The notes beneath the pieces are model-generated. The model saw nothing but the letters and a program-made list of their open reading frames with translations. It was not told where the DNA came from and did not search any database. The position numbers and the translations under genes were made by a program. Source: Bombardia bombarda (lineage: Eukaryota > Ascomycota > Sordariomycetes > Sordariales > Lasiosphaeriaceae). Taken from it: 64,000 nucleotides of DNA. Where the stretch lies: the NCBI GenBank assembly GCA_030512295.1, contig JAULSR010000005.1, positions 1,488,001 through 1,552,000 of the forward strand. The letters are read 5' to 3'. Positions 1 to 12,900 of the stretch are shown here, one piece after another. The first letter of the stretch is position 1; each line of letters opens with the position of its first letter.

Positions 1-232
1 ACCTCGAGCCCAATTCGGATTCTCTTCTCTCCTATGCATCCCTGCCGCCTTGCCAAAGGCCTGGCACACACATGAACACAGTGAACACAGTCCTCACACC
101 CCCTAATCCATATCTCCATACCCCCTACCCCTATCACACCCACCCACCCACCAAACACAAACACACAAACAAACAACCCACCTCTAACCGCCTCCGAACC
201 AAACACTAACCTCCAACCCCCCTCCTCCAGAA
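1..232. other. 5' flank of UMP/CMP kinase gene
   Basis: Non-coding, strongly C/A-rich (CCCACC, CACACA, AAACAAAC runs) on the + strand up to the ATG at 233. This composition is typical of fungal leaders and core promoters. No TATA box is clear. Confidence 0.5.
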
Positions 233-967
233 ATGCCCGCCATCTCGGCCCCCTCCTCCGCCGGCCAGCTGCCGTCCCCCGACGGCAAGCCAACCCCCAC
301 CTTCTCCCCCGACGACGTCACCGTCGTCTTCGTCCTCGGCGGCCCCGGCGCCGGCAAGGGCACGCAGTGCGCCAACCTCGTCAAGGAATACGGCTTCACC
401 CACCTGTCCGCCGGCGACCTGCTGCGCGCCGAGCAGGACCGCCCCGGCTCCCAGTTCGGCGGCCTCATCAAGGACTGCATCAAGAACGGCGCCATCGTGC
501 CCATGGAGGTCACCGTCCAGCTCCTCGAGAACGCCATGACCGAGACCATCAAGAACGCCGCCGCCACCGCCTCCACGCCCACCTCTGGCCCCGGCGGGCC
601 CGCCGCCGCAGGCAAGTCCACAAAGTCCAAGGCCAAGTTTCTGATTGACGGCTTCCCGCGCAAGATGGACCAGGCGCTCATGTTCGAGGAGGCGGTCTGC
701 CCGGCCCGCTTCGTGCTGTTTTACGACTGCCCCGAGGCCGAGATGGAGCGCCGCCTGCTGGAGCGCGGCAAGACGAGCGGGCGGTCGGACGACAATGCCG
801 AGAGCATTCGCAAGCGGTTCCGCACGTTTGTCGAGACGAGCATGCCGGTGATTGATCATTACGAGGCCCAGGGACGGGTTATCAAGGTCGATGCGACGGC
901 TACGCCGGCGGCGGTGTACAAGGACACGAGGGGCAAGATTACGAGGTTTTTGGGGGATAGCTTGTAG
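233..967 (+). CDS. URA6: UMP/CMP kinase (uridylate kinase, Ura6 type)
   Basis: A 244-residue single-exon protein of the adenylate-kinase fold that transfers phosphate from ATP to UMP/CMP in pyrimidine nucleotide synthesis; expected in cytosol and nucleus. The P-loop GGPGAGKGTQ lies near residue 36, followed by the NMP-binding segment HLSAGDLLRAEQ and the central IDGFPRKMDQA motif. The arginines of RLLERGKTSGRSDDN and of IRKRFRTF match the LID region and catalytic arginines. The start at 233 is the first ATG of the frame, and about 25 residues precede the kinase fold. An oddity is a Thr/Pro/Gly/Ala-rich insertion of about 25 residues (around 108-132) between the NMP-binding helices and the IDGFPR strand, which typical members of about 200 residues lack. 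Codons shift from C-ending to G-ending toward the 3' end. Confidence 0.95.
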   Translation: MPAISAPSSAGQLPSPDGKPTPTFSPDDVTVVFVLGGPGAGKGTQCANLVKEYGFTHLSAGDLLRAEQDRPGSQFGGLIKDCIKNGAIVPMEVTVQLLENAMTETIKNAAATASTPTSGPGGPAAAGKSTKSKAKFLIDGFPRKMDQALMFEEAVCPARFVLFYDCPEAEMERRLLERGKTSGRSDDNAESIRKRFRTFVETSMPVIDHYEAQGRVIKVDATATPAAVYKDTRGKITRFLGDSL

Positions 968-1882
968 ACCTTTCTTTCTTTCTTCCTCGTTTTCTGTCTG
1001 CTAGCAGGATGGGAGATGGTGAGAGGAAGAGGAAGAACACCACCCGATAGAACAAGGAACAAGTATCCCAAGGTAGATGGGAGAGATAGAATTGTTCTGG
1101 GCAACTCTTGTTCTTTTGTTAGCTCGTTTGCTCTGTAATAGTTGCCTTGCCTTCAGGAGGACAGGCAATCCCTTCGGTTAGACTTCTTCTTCGTTGCTAT
1201 TATTATTATTATTATTAGACGGCGGTATCGAAAGTGGTCAACATCAGATACATGTCATACCCTAAGAACACCTTTTTGTCGGGTGAAAAAGGATCGCACT
1301 GCCATTTCCATTTTTCTTGCTTTGAACCCATCTTACGATATTCATGGTCTTCATTGTATGCAAGGTATTCATGACATTCAAGATATCTATGTCACTGACA
1401 TTTATGGCAAAGTTTAGAACTTGATTCTCATCACTCTCACTGCAAAAGCTGGGTCGAGAAGTCTTTTCTTTTCATCTTTTTATTTCATTGCCCGAGGAGC
1501 CTGTTTGTTGTACCTGGAACCTCTAAACCTGAACCGAAGCCCCAAAAAATGCCTTTCTTGTGTCTTTGCAAAACAAAAAGATAGCACTTCCCTTCTCCTC
1601 CCGAGTACGTGCATACATGTGCAGCATTCAAAGGGTAGATAGGTAGGTAAATAAGGTAGCCAGGCCATGTGTCCAGTCGATGGATGGAATTTGGTGGGAT
1701 ATCTAATTCTCGTGACAAAAACAACCAACCAAACCTTTCCCCCCACCAATATAATTCTCTCTCCAGTCTACCTCTTGGTTTTTTGTTTGTTTTACAACTC
1801 CAAAAGCCAATTAAAAAAGGGGCTGACAAAGATGCTCATCCTGAATCCCCCCTTTTTTTCCGCAAAACCAGAATTACCCCGT
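968..1882. other. Convergent intergenic region URA6/eIF3m
   Basis: Holds the 3' ends of two convergent genes. A short (TTA)n/(ATT)n microsatellite lies near 1199-1217. The rest is ordinary AT-rich sequence; open frames here have no protein-like pattern. Confidence 0.5.
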
Positions 1883-3256
1883 TCAATCGTCATCATCAGT
1901 CCGCTGCTTCGCCGTCAGCTGCAACCGACCCCGTCTCTCGCCGCCAACGGGGCCGCCCATGCCGATACCAGCATTGGCCAGCTTCCGCTCGAGGTCGGCC
2001 TGCTCGCGGTCCCTCTGGTTCTTGACGTCCTGCTGCGACTGGCGCACGACACCGACAAGACGGTCGACCACCGTCTTGAACTGGTCGACCCTGGTGCCCA
2101 GCTCGCGCCACTGCTTCTCGCCAAAGACGCGATACGTGGTGCGGTGCACCAAAAACACCCTTTGCTTCTGCGACAACCTGCCCTCGACCAGCTTGGACCG
2201 GATCACGTCAATGGTCCACATCTCGACGTCCTCCGACGGGATCTGCAGCTGGCGCGCAATGTTCTGGTACGGGATCTCGCGGTTCAGTGTGCTGGCGGCG
2301 AGGCTGGCGAAGGTGAGCAGGCGCATCTTGCGCTGCAGCTTGTCATGGTCGAGCTTCTCGTTCTCGACCCAGCCCTCGTGCTCGTCTCTGAAGTCGTTGT
2401 AGTCCTCCAGGTCCTGCTCGGTGAAGATGTCGAGCAGCTGCGCGTAGACGGGGTGCGAGTCGTTCAGGGCCTGCACCGTGGGGAAGGCGCGCAGGTCTTG
2501 GAAGTCGAAGCGGGTGGGCGACGAGACGGCCATGCGCAGGGCGCGTAGCGAGAGCTTTTGGGCCTCCTCGGACGTGATCTCTTCTTGGTCGTCACGGTCA
2601 AATGTGCCTAATGCCTTGAGGAGGAAGTAGTATGATTCCCTGTTTTGCGTGTCAGCCTGTGATATGTTCATGGAAGGGGGAGGGGGAGGGGTCCCAATTG
2701 GGTTAGCTACTCACTCCTCGTCACCGGCCTCGGAGGCAGCCTCAGAAACGTCAACGTAGACCCTGCGCTGGTCCTCCTCATCGGTATCCCACTCGCTGAG
2801 CCACAGCTCGAGGTTCTTTAACCTGGGCTTGAGAAGCTCAAACTGGCCGTGCTGTCTGATGAAGCGGACAATCTGCATAAAGACATTGTAGCGCAGCGGG
2901 TTGTTCTGGGCAAGCAAGTTGAAGACGGTGCTGAGGGCGTTGGACGCAAGGGTAAAGCCGTGAGTGGGGGACGACGTGATGGGCTTGAGGAGGTTGCCGC
3001 AGATGGTGGGCAGATACTTCTTGGGCTCCTTGGCCTGGAGGACGAGGTGGATGAGGAGGTTGTAGGCGGCGGTGAACTCCTTCTCGGGGACCGAGTTGAT
3101 GAAGATGGAGGCCTTGACGATGGCCTGGAGGGCCTCCTCACGCTGCTCCTTCTCGAGAAGGGGCTTGACCTGTTCGCCGATCTGGAGGTAGTCGGCCATC
3201 TCCTGCGCCAGCTCGGCAAAGGTGCCATCGACGAAGATGAGTTGGGGAGTCGCCAT
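1883..3256 (-). CDS. eif3m: Translation initiation factor 3 subunit M (eIF3m)
   Basis: Two exons, 3256-2715 and 2639-1883, joined across a 75-nt intron (donor GTGAGT, acceptor CAG) give a 432-residue protein. It is the PCI-domain subunit M of eIF3, which recruits the 40S ribosome in the cytosol. The N-terminus QLIFVDGTFAELAQEMADYL, the central helical repeats and the C-terminal PCI/winged-helix part (IARQLQIPSEDVEMWTIDVI, then LSQKQRVFLVHRTTYRVFGE) match fungal eIF3m closely. The tail is Gln/Arg-rich and ends in TDDDD. I chose the ATG at 3256 because fungal homologues begin just before QLIFVDGTF. The frame stays open for 121 more codons to an ATG at 3619, and the last 30 or so of these have coding-like GC3, so a longer form of 553 residues cannot be excluded. 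Confidence 0.92.
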
Positions 3257-5151
3257 GATTGCGGCGGCGTCGGGGTCGTACGTCTGCAGCTGCAGGGCGA
3301 TGGTGCGGGCTCCGAAGAAGGCGAGATGGATGGACGCGGCGCTCAAGAGGGCCTCGACGTCGGCACTGGAATAGTAGTCGGGGTGGGCGCTGAGGTGGGA
3401 GGGCGAGTGCCAGGTGACGGGCGACGGGCTGGAATTCCTAAGAATTGCCGGGGGAGAGATGGTATCCCCAAGAGGAGAGAGAGGCCCCGGTGGAAGTGTT
3501 CTGATGGGCGGTTTCGGTTTCTTGACCTTGACCTTGACGTTGGGCTGCTGTAGGTCGACCTGGGGCTTATGATTGACACCCTCGACGCCAGAATTTCCCT
3601 GCCCCGCACCAGAAGCCATTTTTTTGCCCTGGTTGCGGTGTGCGGCTGTTCTGTGGGCTCAAGCCAGGTCACGTGAGTCACCAGTTAACTTTGGGTTATC
3701 TAAGCGAACGCCGCCAGCCAACAATATCAAGCCGTTGGGTTCAAAGACAAGGCCCCACCAACTGAAAGTTCGAGGTTTCTTTCCAGAATTTTTTCGGCAT
3801 CGCTCACACCAACCTTGATGGACAGCGGCAGCACTGCACTGCGGCAAACCCTTTCTACTGCTGTTTCCGCGCGACTGAAGGCGTCACGTTGAAGTGGCCT
3901 GAGGGGAAGCGTGCGCCAAGGAATAGGTGCTCTCCATTTGGTAATTGAATGCACAAGTGTCTAATGCATGGATGCGGCTCCTTGTTTGATTCCGTTTTGC
4001 GTATGGTTTGTCAAGCAATCCCCGCTAGATTTATGGGTTTGTCGAAGTCGACATGTCTGCCACTTCCGCGGGTGGTTGTTAGATTAGAGTTTCCATTCTC
4101 AAGCCTGGCTTACCTCCCTTGCCTCACTCAGGTGAAATACCTAACCCTCATACCAAGCATACTTTACCTCTGCATATAATCGCAGATACGATAGATCACC
4201 ATACTAGGTCTGGGAGAATGCGGGATCGACTGCCAAACTGTGTATCTTCATGGTTGCTCGGCTTGGCTACAACGGTACTTAATCTCAAGCTACTAGTACC
4301 TTAAAACGGGGCTTGGAGGGGCAGCAGACTCGAACGGGAAACAGCGACTGTTCCATTGAAAGAAGTTAATAACTACGCTGCCTACTTCGATCGCTCCTTC
4401 CTACATTATCAGATCACCTCCCTGCAGCTTTCCGCACTCTGGTCTTTCTACAAGCCACCTATAAAAGCAATCTGGCTGGCACGGGACGGGAATTGTTCCA
4501 ACCTTAAACATTGTGGGCCAAAATGCACTTGTCATTACTAAACGATGCTAGTAATGACATCAACACCTGACAGCCACTGCCCGCTGGGTTGCCGGGGCAA
4601 AAGAGTCACAACACGCGTTTGACGGACTTTAACGGACCATGCCACCACGACCACTGAAGCCACTTGACCACGAACATTTTGAAGGTGACAGCCCTATGCG
4701 GTCTGCATGGGCACGCTCTCGGCAACGCCCAGGGGTCGGCCCCTCCCCCAGTTGGTGGTCTCCCCCAGCTTGGTGACGCCCCCCTGCATCAGGCGATGAC
4801 GGACGTGCAGCGGATCATTAATGGGCCGCCCGAGTCACCCGCTTCAGCACGCGTAGCCAAAAGTTATAGTGGATTTTGAATCCTGCTTGACCCATGTCTG
4901 ACGGGAGGTGCGGTGAGGTACATCGTAATAGGTTCCTTAGGCAAGGAGGCAAGCTCGAGCATCGAATCCTCGACTCAGCCCGTACGTGAGGCCTCGCAGT
5001 CCAGGCACCACAACCACCACCGAAAACAACGTGCAACTCGTCCACACAATTGTGCGCTCGCTCAATTCCACTAAAGTGCCCACACAACCCCCGCGGTTTT
5101 TGCTTCATAACCGCACGTTCCCACCCCCCCAATTTTGCCTCTTCATCCGCC
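3257..5151. other. Divergent intergenic region eIF3m/Chk2
   Basis: Bidirectional promoter region of about 1.9 kb, of which 3257-3619 is open in frame with eIF3m and may be coding or leader. A TATAAAA lies near 4459 on the + strand, but about 690 nt from the kinase ATG. The C-rich stretch just before 5152 looks like the kinase leader. No further gene is seen. Confidence 0.45.
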
Positions 5152-7540
5152 ATGGCTCCACGACCCGAAGGCAGCCATCTGAAGAGAGCGCGCGTCTCTG
5201 TAGGTCACCATCACCACTAGCGCCCCCTATGCGTGCAATGAACTTTCTGCAACATGGCGTCAAACCCGGCCATCTTCGCCTTCCGCTGTCAGTGGTTAAT
5301 GCGTGTCTTCCAGGGCTCTCCGGCCGAAGCAGAGCAGGAGTCGTTCAAAAAGCCACGCCGCTCCGAGCGCCTCTCGCACTCGCAACGTCCCGACAGCGAG
5401 CCGCACAAGAAGACGCCCATCTCCACCAGGCAGCAGCTGCCATCGCCTTTGACCCATCAGGCCAGCGACGAGATCGAGACGGGCGAGGCGTTCATCAAAG
5501 AAGAGACCGCTACACCCCCCGAGGGCCGTCCCAGCCAGGTCCCCCATCGCGACCCAGACACATATTCCCAGATCCTCGCACTCAGCTCGCCACCCCAGGA
5601 CACCCAGCCCTTTCCAACCCAGCCCCTTGACCCGAATGCTCCGCTGTCGGACGAGGTAGAAGATGAAGTCAAGGAAGGCGTCTGGGGCTACCTCTTCCCC
5701 ATGGACCCGAGGTACGGAGGTCGACCTCTGGTGATGAGAAAGAGAATCGCCTGCCCGGCGGATAACACCGTTGCCGAGGCCGTAGGGGCCAACTCCGCCA
5801 AGACTGTCAGAAGGGGACGCAGGTCTCTGATCAAAGACGAAGAGAGCTTCGATGAGAGGAAAGCCGGCGGCCTCCCATCAGGGGGCTATCTTATTGGGCG
5901 GCATCCCGAATGCGGTAAGTCGTCATGATTGCATCAAGCATAAACACTATGATTTGTGTTGTAGTCTACAGTACTGACAAGCGCACAGATATTGTGATTG
6001 ACGATCCCATTGTCTCGAACCGGCATTGTCTAATATTCACCGAGAACAAGGGGAATGACACGGTTGCTATACTCGAGGATCTCTCGAGCAACGGGACGTT
6101 TGTCATGGAAGCCATGGTCGGACGGAACCAGCGGAGAGAACTAAAGGAGCACGATGAAATTGCACTCCTTGACAAGGCCCGCTTTGTCTTCAGATACCCA
6201 AAAAGTCGCCACACGAGCGCGTTTTTGCAACAATACACGCCCCTGGAGAAGCTGGGAAAGGGCCATTTTGCCGAGGTATACTTGTGTGTTGAGAAGTCGA
6301 CTGGCATGCGTTATGCCGTCAAGATATTCACCAAAACTCCCGGCGTGGAGGAGAGGTCCAAGAATGAGGGTCTGCAGCAGGAAATCGCCGTGTTGATGGG
6401 AGTCAGCCACCCGAATGTTCTCTGTCTCAAGGATACGTTTAATGAGCCTAACGCGGTGTATCTCGTGTTGGAGCTCGCGCCAGAGGGAGAACTGTTCAAC
6501 TTTATCGTCAAGAAGCAGAAGCTGACCGAGGCTGAGTGTCGGAAACTGTTCACACAACTGTTTCAAGGAATCAAATATCTGGTGAGTTACAAAAGTCTCA
6601 TCCTATACACCTCGGTTGCAAATCTAACAAAACCTCAGCATGACCGTAACATAGTTCATCGGGATATCAAGCCCGAGAACATCCTCCTAGTGGACAAGGA
6701 TTTGCATGTCAAGATTGCGGACTTTGGCCTGGCAAAAATCATCGGCGAGGAATCCTTCACGACAACGCTCTGCGGCACCCCCAGTTACGTAGCCCCGGAG
6801 ATCCTGGCCGAGAACAGGCACCGCAAGTATACTAAGGCTGTGGACGTCTGGTCGCTTGGCGTGGTACTCTATATCTGTTTGTGCGGCTTCCCGCCATTCT
6901 CAGATGAGCTTACATCACGCGACTTTCCCTACTCCCTCTCGGAGCAAATCCGGAAGGGCAAGTTTGACTACCCGTCGCCCTACTGGGATCCTGTCGGCGA
7001 CCCAGCTCGTAAGTCCTCGCCTATTAACCAGATTAAACACCACGAAGCTGACCAAACCCCACAGTCGACCTTATCGACTCCATGCTCATCGTCGATTCGG
7101 AAAAGAGATTCACAATCGACCAGTGCCTCGCCCACCCCTGGATGACAATGAACACCCCCGGGGTCAACGACAGCACCAACGGCCTCGTCAGCGGTCTCGC
7201 TGGACTTGAGGTCAACCGGCGCGGCGTCGCCAGGGAGCGGACGCTGCTCAGCTCCATCAACACAGTGCAAATCGCCAACCGCGTCCCCATGGGCGACGAC
7301 AAGTCGGACCTCAAGATCTACGCAAAGAACGCAAAGAACAGCAAGACGCCAGCGAAGAAAGAGGCGAGGCCAGCCGATCAGCGCGAGGCACGCGAGTTTG
7401 TCGAGATGGGTGGCAAGGGTGACCAGGTGCTTTTTGGCGAGGACGACGCCAGTAATTATACTAAGAACGACATTGCCGAGGCCGCGGCTGTGAAGTCGAA
7501 GGGTAAGGGCAAGGCGAAGGGGAAGGCGAATGGACGCTAA
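5152..7540 (+). CDS. prd-4: FHA-domain checkpoint kinase, Chk2/Rad53/PRD-4 type
   Basis: Five exons (5152-5199, 5314-5914, 5989-6581, 6639-7008, 7065-7540) encode 695 residues; all phases agree and branch sites (TACTGAC at 5972, CTAAC near 6623) are visible. It is a Ser/Thr kinase that relays DNA-damage signals in the nucleus (in Neurospora also to the clock). The N-terminal 120 residues hold five S/T-Q motifs (HSQ, PSQ, YSQ, DTQ, PTQ), the cluster phosphorylated by ATM/ATR. The FHA domain follows (LIGRHPECDIVIDDP, VSNRHC, LSSNGTF). The kinase domain shows LGKGHFAEVY, the lysine in YAVKIF, HRDIKPENIL, DFGL and the APE in SYVAPEI. The tail is Lys/Ala/Gly-rich and NLS-like. An in-frame alternative acceptor at 5964 would add eight residues to an FHA loop. 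Confidence 0.95.
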
Positions 7541-9926
7541 TTGATGGGGGTGGGAGAAGATTGTGTGTTTTGTGTTGTGAATTGCGGGGGTATAAACGCT
7601 ATGTTTTGAGGCACATATTCCAGGATGTTGCATACGGAGCCTCTTGTTTGTTTTAATTACTGTTTTTTAGGGGGGCTTGTGTTCGGAGCCTTTCTTTTCT
7701 TCAGGCCTTTTGTCTTTTGAGCTTGTCACTTCATTAGTCATCCAGGGTATTCAGATGACGAGCCAGTCCTGCTGCTGTTGGTATTATTTATGTTGATGGA
7801 TGGATGGAATTCCCTAAGCTATTTATGGGGAAGCGTGATTCTATCATGCTGTCGTTTCCTTTTTTGTTTTTCTTGTTTTTTTTGCAATGTATGGGGGAGT
7901 AGTCATTTCGGGCTGGAGGAGGAAGGAATGGAGGGGGAATAGGGGCGCTGGCGAAACGAATCGAATCGGAGTAGCAAATCTTTTTGTTGCTGGCAGGCAT
8001 ATAGAGATACACCAGACGCACACACATACAGTCACGCACGCATGCACACATGCACACATATCATCAAAAGCACTGCTTTATGGGTTGAGGTTGCACTATA
8101 TTATAATTATATCACATTTATGTTTTTAAATGGCGGTGGCTGGTCTGGGCTGTGCTTTTTGTTTGTGGTTGTGTGTATCGATACTAAGTACCAGTTCTAG
8201 GAAGGATAGTATTACCGAGGGAGCCAATGTACGAGCGCCAGACGTTTTGTAGATTATTGTATTATAGGTCAGCAGGCCAACAAGTCTCTAGATTAACGGA
8301 CGTTTTGAAGAAAGAATTCCCTGCATGATTTGGGCTTGCCCGTCTCAGATTATATCCACATCTCCACTAGGAAGAGGTAGCCCTGGTTGTGAATACTAAG
8401 TTTCTATGAACATCATTATCAGATTATACCCACCAGATCAAACCGCAGTGTATGTTCGTAGATCATCCCAAGACAGTACTTAATCATCCCACCCACAACA
8501 AGCCACATCATGAATAAACTGTCTCCGAGTTTGTCTTTTGGGGGTTATTCATTTATTACAATTATGACCCTAGCCAATAGTCTCAATCACTATCCCTAGT
8601 CCCATGCCTAGTCGACACATAAATACAACAACAGCAGCCGCGACAAAAGCCCCATCAGCCCATGGAACGAGTGTGTTCTTTCTTCAAAGGTTCCAACCTG
8701 TCGACCCTTCTTCCCCTCCCCCCCTAAAAGGTGTTCGGTGTGTCTGTTCCTTAGTCCGTAGGCGAAACTTTCTCATTTCCTTCACTCCTCCGGCCTGTCT
8801 GTCGATTCTGACATCAACAACGATGTCCGTATGGTAGGCGACAGTGCGACTTTCTCCCATCTGTCCTGCCCAACCAGCTGTCCAACCAGCCAGCTTGACA
8901 TACCAGCAAACTAAATGCAGGCCGCGAATACCATGACACACGACAGACAGTCGGCCATGAAGGGTTAAAAAAATTAATCGCCTCATCACACCAACAAAAC
9001 AAAAGGGGTAGCAAAACAAAATAAAGAAAAATATGTACCTAGTAAGCCTCTCCGCCACGATTCTCTCCGCCGCTCCCTTCCTTACTACTACCAAGCACAG
9101 CGACAGCAACACACAGCAACCCATCCCTCTCTCACACACAAATACAAACTATGAGCTACCATGTACCTCCCTACCACAAAAGAAGGTGTATGTGAAAAAG
9201 GCATCGGCCCAAAAACAAAACAAAACAAAAACATGACAAAAAAGTTAAGTGTGTGTAAGTAAAATAAAAGGGTATGCCCAGTTTCCATTTTTCCCGCCTG
9301 GACGCCACGCTTAATATGATTAATTTGATGACAGCAAGGCGCCGAGGCATTCTTTAATCGAGAAAAACACAAAACCCAACATGACATAACCTCTCCCTCT
9401 CATCATCCAGTTGCTTTCCACCAACCAGCCAACCAAACCAACCAACCCAAAACATTACCTGCCTGCCTACCTGCCTAACCAATTTCTCTCCTCATTTCAT
9501 CCAAGAAACAGCAAAAACAGCAGAAAAGGGGGAAGAAGAACAAAAAACCACACAAAGTCGAGCCAGCTCCCCCTTGCCTTGCCTTGCCTTGCCTTGCCTT
9601 GCCTTGCCTTGAAAAATACAAAAAAGCTGTTTCTCTCTCTCCGTAACAAAAAAACCTCCGAGAGGGAAGGCATGTATGTCGTCATTGTTGTTGTTGCGAA
9701 TTATGATCTGTGTGTAATCATACAAGGGTATGAACTGAACTGAACATAAAAAAGTCTCGCTCCGTCTCGCCCCCCCCCTTTTCGCAGAGACAAAATCGAA
9801 AAAAAAAACCCTTTGGATAATTAATGTAACAACCGCTGGCTCCCAAGATCGAAATCAATACGACGGGTACGACCGCTGGCGACTCATGTTCAGAAAAGGC
9901 ACTCCATAAGCAACTCCCAGGCTGCC
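7541..9926. other. Convergent intergenic region Chk2/ArfGAP
   Basis: About 2.4 kb between two 3' ends. It is AT-rich with poly-T, poly-A and CAAAA-type tracts, CACACA/ACGCAC dinucleotide stretches near 8020-8060 and the pentanucleotide array described separately. No open frame here has coding character. Confidence 0.5.
9572..9611. repeat. Pentanucleotide microsatellite (CCTTG)8
   Basis: Eight perfect tandem copies of CCTTG, in the intergenic space downstream of both flanking genes. Likely length-polymorphic between isolates. Confidence 0.95.
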
Positions 9927-12900
9927 CTATCGCTCTGGAATCGGTGACTTGGCCAGACGCCCTCCGGCGCTCACGCGTTTCTGCAGCCGCGCCTCCCTCT
10001 CGCGCTGGAGCCTATCGCCAGGGCTGAGTGATGAGTTATTGGACGACGGCAGCGCGCCGATACCATCGTAGGAGCCGCCGATGGACTCGTATGCGGTCCT
10101 GCGCCCCCGTTTTAGTTCTAGATACAACTGTGCCGCGCGGCTGAGCGGGAACGGCGGTGGCACAGCTGGTATCTCGGCGCCGTTCTGGATCAGTAGCTCC
10201 GCCACGGGAAACGGGACAACCTTTTCGGCAGCGGCGATTGATGACGGTGCCGCTGATGGTGTTGGCGACGGGGAGGCCGGATCCGCTGCGGCAAGGGCCA
10301 AGTACACAGCATGTGTGCCTCTAGACTTGTCTGTGACGTTTGGACTGGCCCGTAACGCCAAGGCGTATAGTATTTGTTGAGTCTCGTTCTTCTTGATTCC
10401 CGCAATTAGCGTTTCGTCTGGTGTTGGGTATCTGGATAATGTTGCTGAGATCGGCTCCACAAATGCCCTCTCAACATATTTGGCACTTATAAATCTGTGT
10501 CGTTGCTCCCTTGTTGCTTGGGGAGTGAGCTTCGCCGAGGTATCCAGCCTCGCTTCAAATACCATATTAGACACCCTGTTACCGACCAGTAGGAGAAGCT
10601 CGATGATGTCGGGTGTGAATGATGTGGTGTCGAGTGTTAGCGATCGAATTTTGCTGATGTGTGTCCCTAAAGAGCGGTGGATGCCGCTGCACTCGATACA
10701 GACAATGATGGCGAGATTCAGCGAAACCCACTCAACCTTGTCGGTGGAACCACAATCGGCGCAAAAGCCATTTCCTTGATCGATGTCGCGGAGCATCTGT
10801 AGTAGCTTGTCGGGATTCTCGTCGAAGCTGCTGCTGCGCGATGTGCCAGGGCGAGCGCCAACAGTAGTTCGTCTCATGGGAAGATTGTTAGAGTTGTGAG
10901 TGGAATGATTGCCATGACCATGACTAACGGATGAACTTTTCCCCGTCAGAACCGACCCTATGTCTCTCTTGTTAAAACTTGAATCGCCTGGAGACGGCGC
11001 AGGCAGGTCTTTGACCCCACGACCCTCAACGGCGCTCTGTAATGCATTGTTGATAGACATAATCCAACTATTCATATCTTCTTCGGATGTTGCTTGATAT
11101 ACGCGCCTGTAATTCGGCGTAATGACCTCAAAACAGAACCGGCGGTCTGCATTTCTTGCCTCGCGTACCGAAGCCAGACGCAAGTCAATGGGCTCCATGT
11201 GCAAATCAAGCTTCTGCTTCCAGTTGCTGTATTCGGAAAGTTTGCCTTGGTCAAGGACAATCCAGAACCTAGATTCAGATTAGTAGACGATAAAGCAAAA
11301 AGCAAATACAAAAAAAAGCCGTACTTGTGCCAGTTTTGTTTATTCAATGCCCGCGGATCCACATGTCCGACAGCAGGACGGTTGAGAGCCCATAGTAACC
11401 CTTCTTTTCTTTGCAGCCCGTTCTTCTCAGGATTTATCGGCTGGCTTAGATCCCGTTCTTCTAGATCGCGGATGCCACGGAACTTGGCGTTTTGCTGCGG
11501 GCTGCTAATAGGCGGAAGGTGGCTGACTGTGCCCGGAGAACGGGAGAGGTCACTGATGCCTGGTGTGCTGCTGACGTTCCCGGAGTTGGTTGATTTGAGC
11601 TGTGAACCCGTACTATCCGCACGACCCAGCTCCGACTCGGGGTTGGGCTGATAACCGTTTGGAACGGCGGCTGGAGTTGGCCCCTGGGCAGTAGCAGGAG
11701 GCTCTGGATCGGGGTATGAGGTATTACTTTTTTCAAGAAGCCTCCTCTTCTCCTCCCGTTCTCGTCGTTGATACTGATACTCCTTATCTGCCTCTTGTAC
11801 CTCATTTGACAGAGCCTCGAGCTGTGGGAGAAGGTCATCCACCTTCTTGGCGGTTGCAAGAAAGCATCGAGCTTGAGCGTCAGCGTATTTGGTCAGCTGG
11901 GACAAAATCTCCTGATCTTTTCGGCCACCAGAGAGGTCCTGCATGAAGGAGGAGTAGTCGAAACGCTTCAGCTCAAATGTCCTGCGCTTTGAATGGTACT
12001 TGGTATCGCTTTGCTTTGCCTTGATTGAATCATGTTTCTGGCCCAGGTAGCGGCTGACGTAGGAGTAAAAGTCCTTGCTCTCTTCCTCGAAATCTCGTTT
12101 CTTCGCCTCAGCCTGCTTGATGTCCAGCTGATACACCTTATTCATGGGGTCGATGACAATCTTTTGCAGATTGTTTGTGTTTTGCCGCTCAAAATTCAAG
12201 ATCTCGCGGGCGATCTTGTCAAAATAGTGTTCGATGGCCGGCTGTACGGCATTGGCGTTGGTCGAAGAAACCTCCTTCAGGGCTTCCATGAATGACATAA
12301 AGGCATCGTTGGCCTCGAGCTGTGCCGCATGGACTTGTTCGGCTTTCTTGATCAGCCTCTTCATCTGGGTTCTCATATTTCCAGTCTTCTGTTCGAGGGC
12401 CTTGATGGTGGCGCGGAAGACGGGACCATCGTCTGATACAGACACATCATCGCCTGGGCGAGGACATGGCACATCGACTTTAATGCGCTCTTTTGCAGGC
12501 GCCGGTATTTGAGGGAGGCCGTTGCCGGTGTCATTAGTTGGGGGGTTTGGATAGGTTGATTCGTCCAGATCCAGCGTGGTGCTTATGCCCGACTCCAGCG
12601 ACTGGGCAGATACAACTCGTAGCTTTGGCGGGACGCTTAAGAGGAGAGGAGGCGACGGGGAGCTAGGTTGGCTTAAATATGACGATGTGTCTAAGATTGG
12701 TACTGTGTAAGTGAACTGGGTTTCCAGATAGAAAGGGGGTACGGGGTGGAACAAGGAGGCGCTTACTGGCCACGAAGAAGGAAAAGAAGACAAGCGAGGT
12801 CAGTGAGTGGGTGCGTTCATTGTACTCGACGAACTGGGAGCTGTGTTAGCAAAACTATGCGACAAGGGGCTGTTAGGGATAAGACGAACACCACACGAGT

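Noticed and set aside
4310..4350. Reverse-strand GTTCGAGTC resembling a tRNA B-box
   Set aside because: Flanking bases do not pair into a T-arm and no cloverleaf is visible.
4950..4985. tRNA-like B-box (ATCGAATCC) near 4960
   Set aside because: No T-stem pairing, A-box, anticodon arm or acceptor stem could be built around it.
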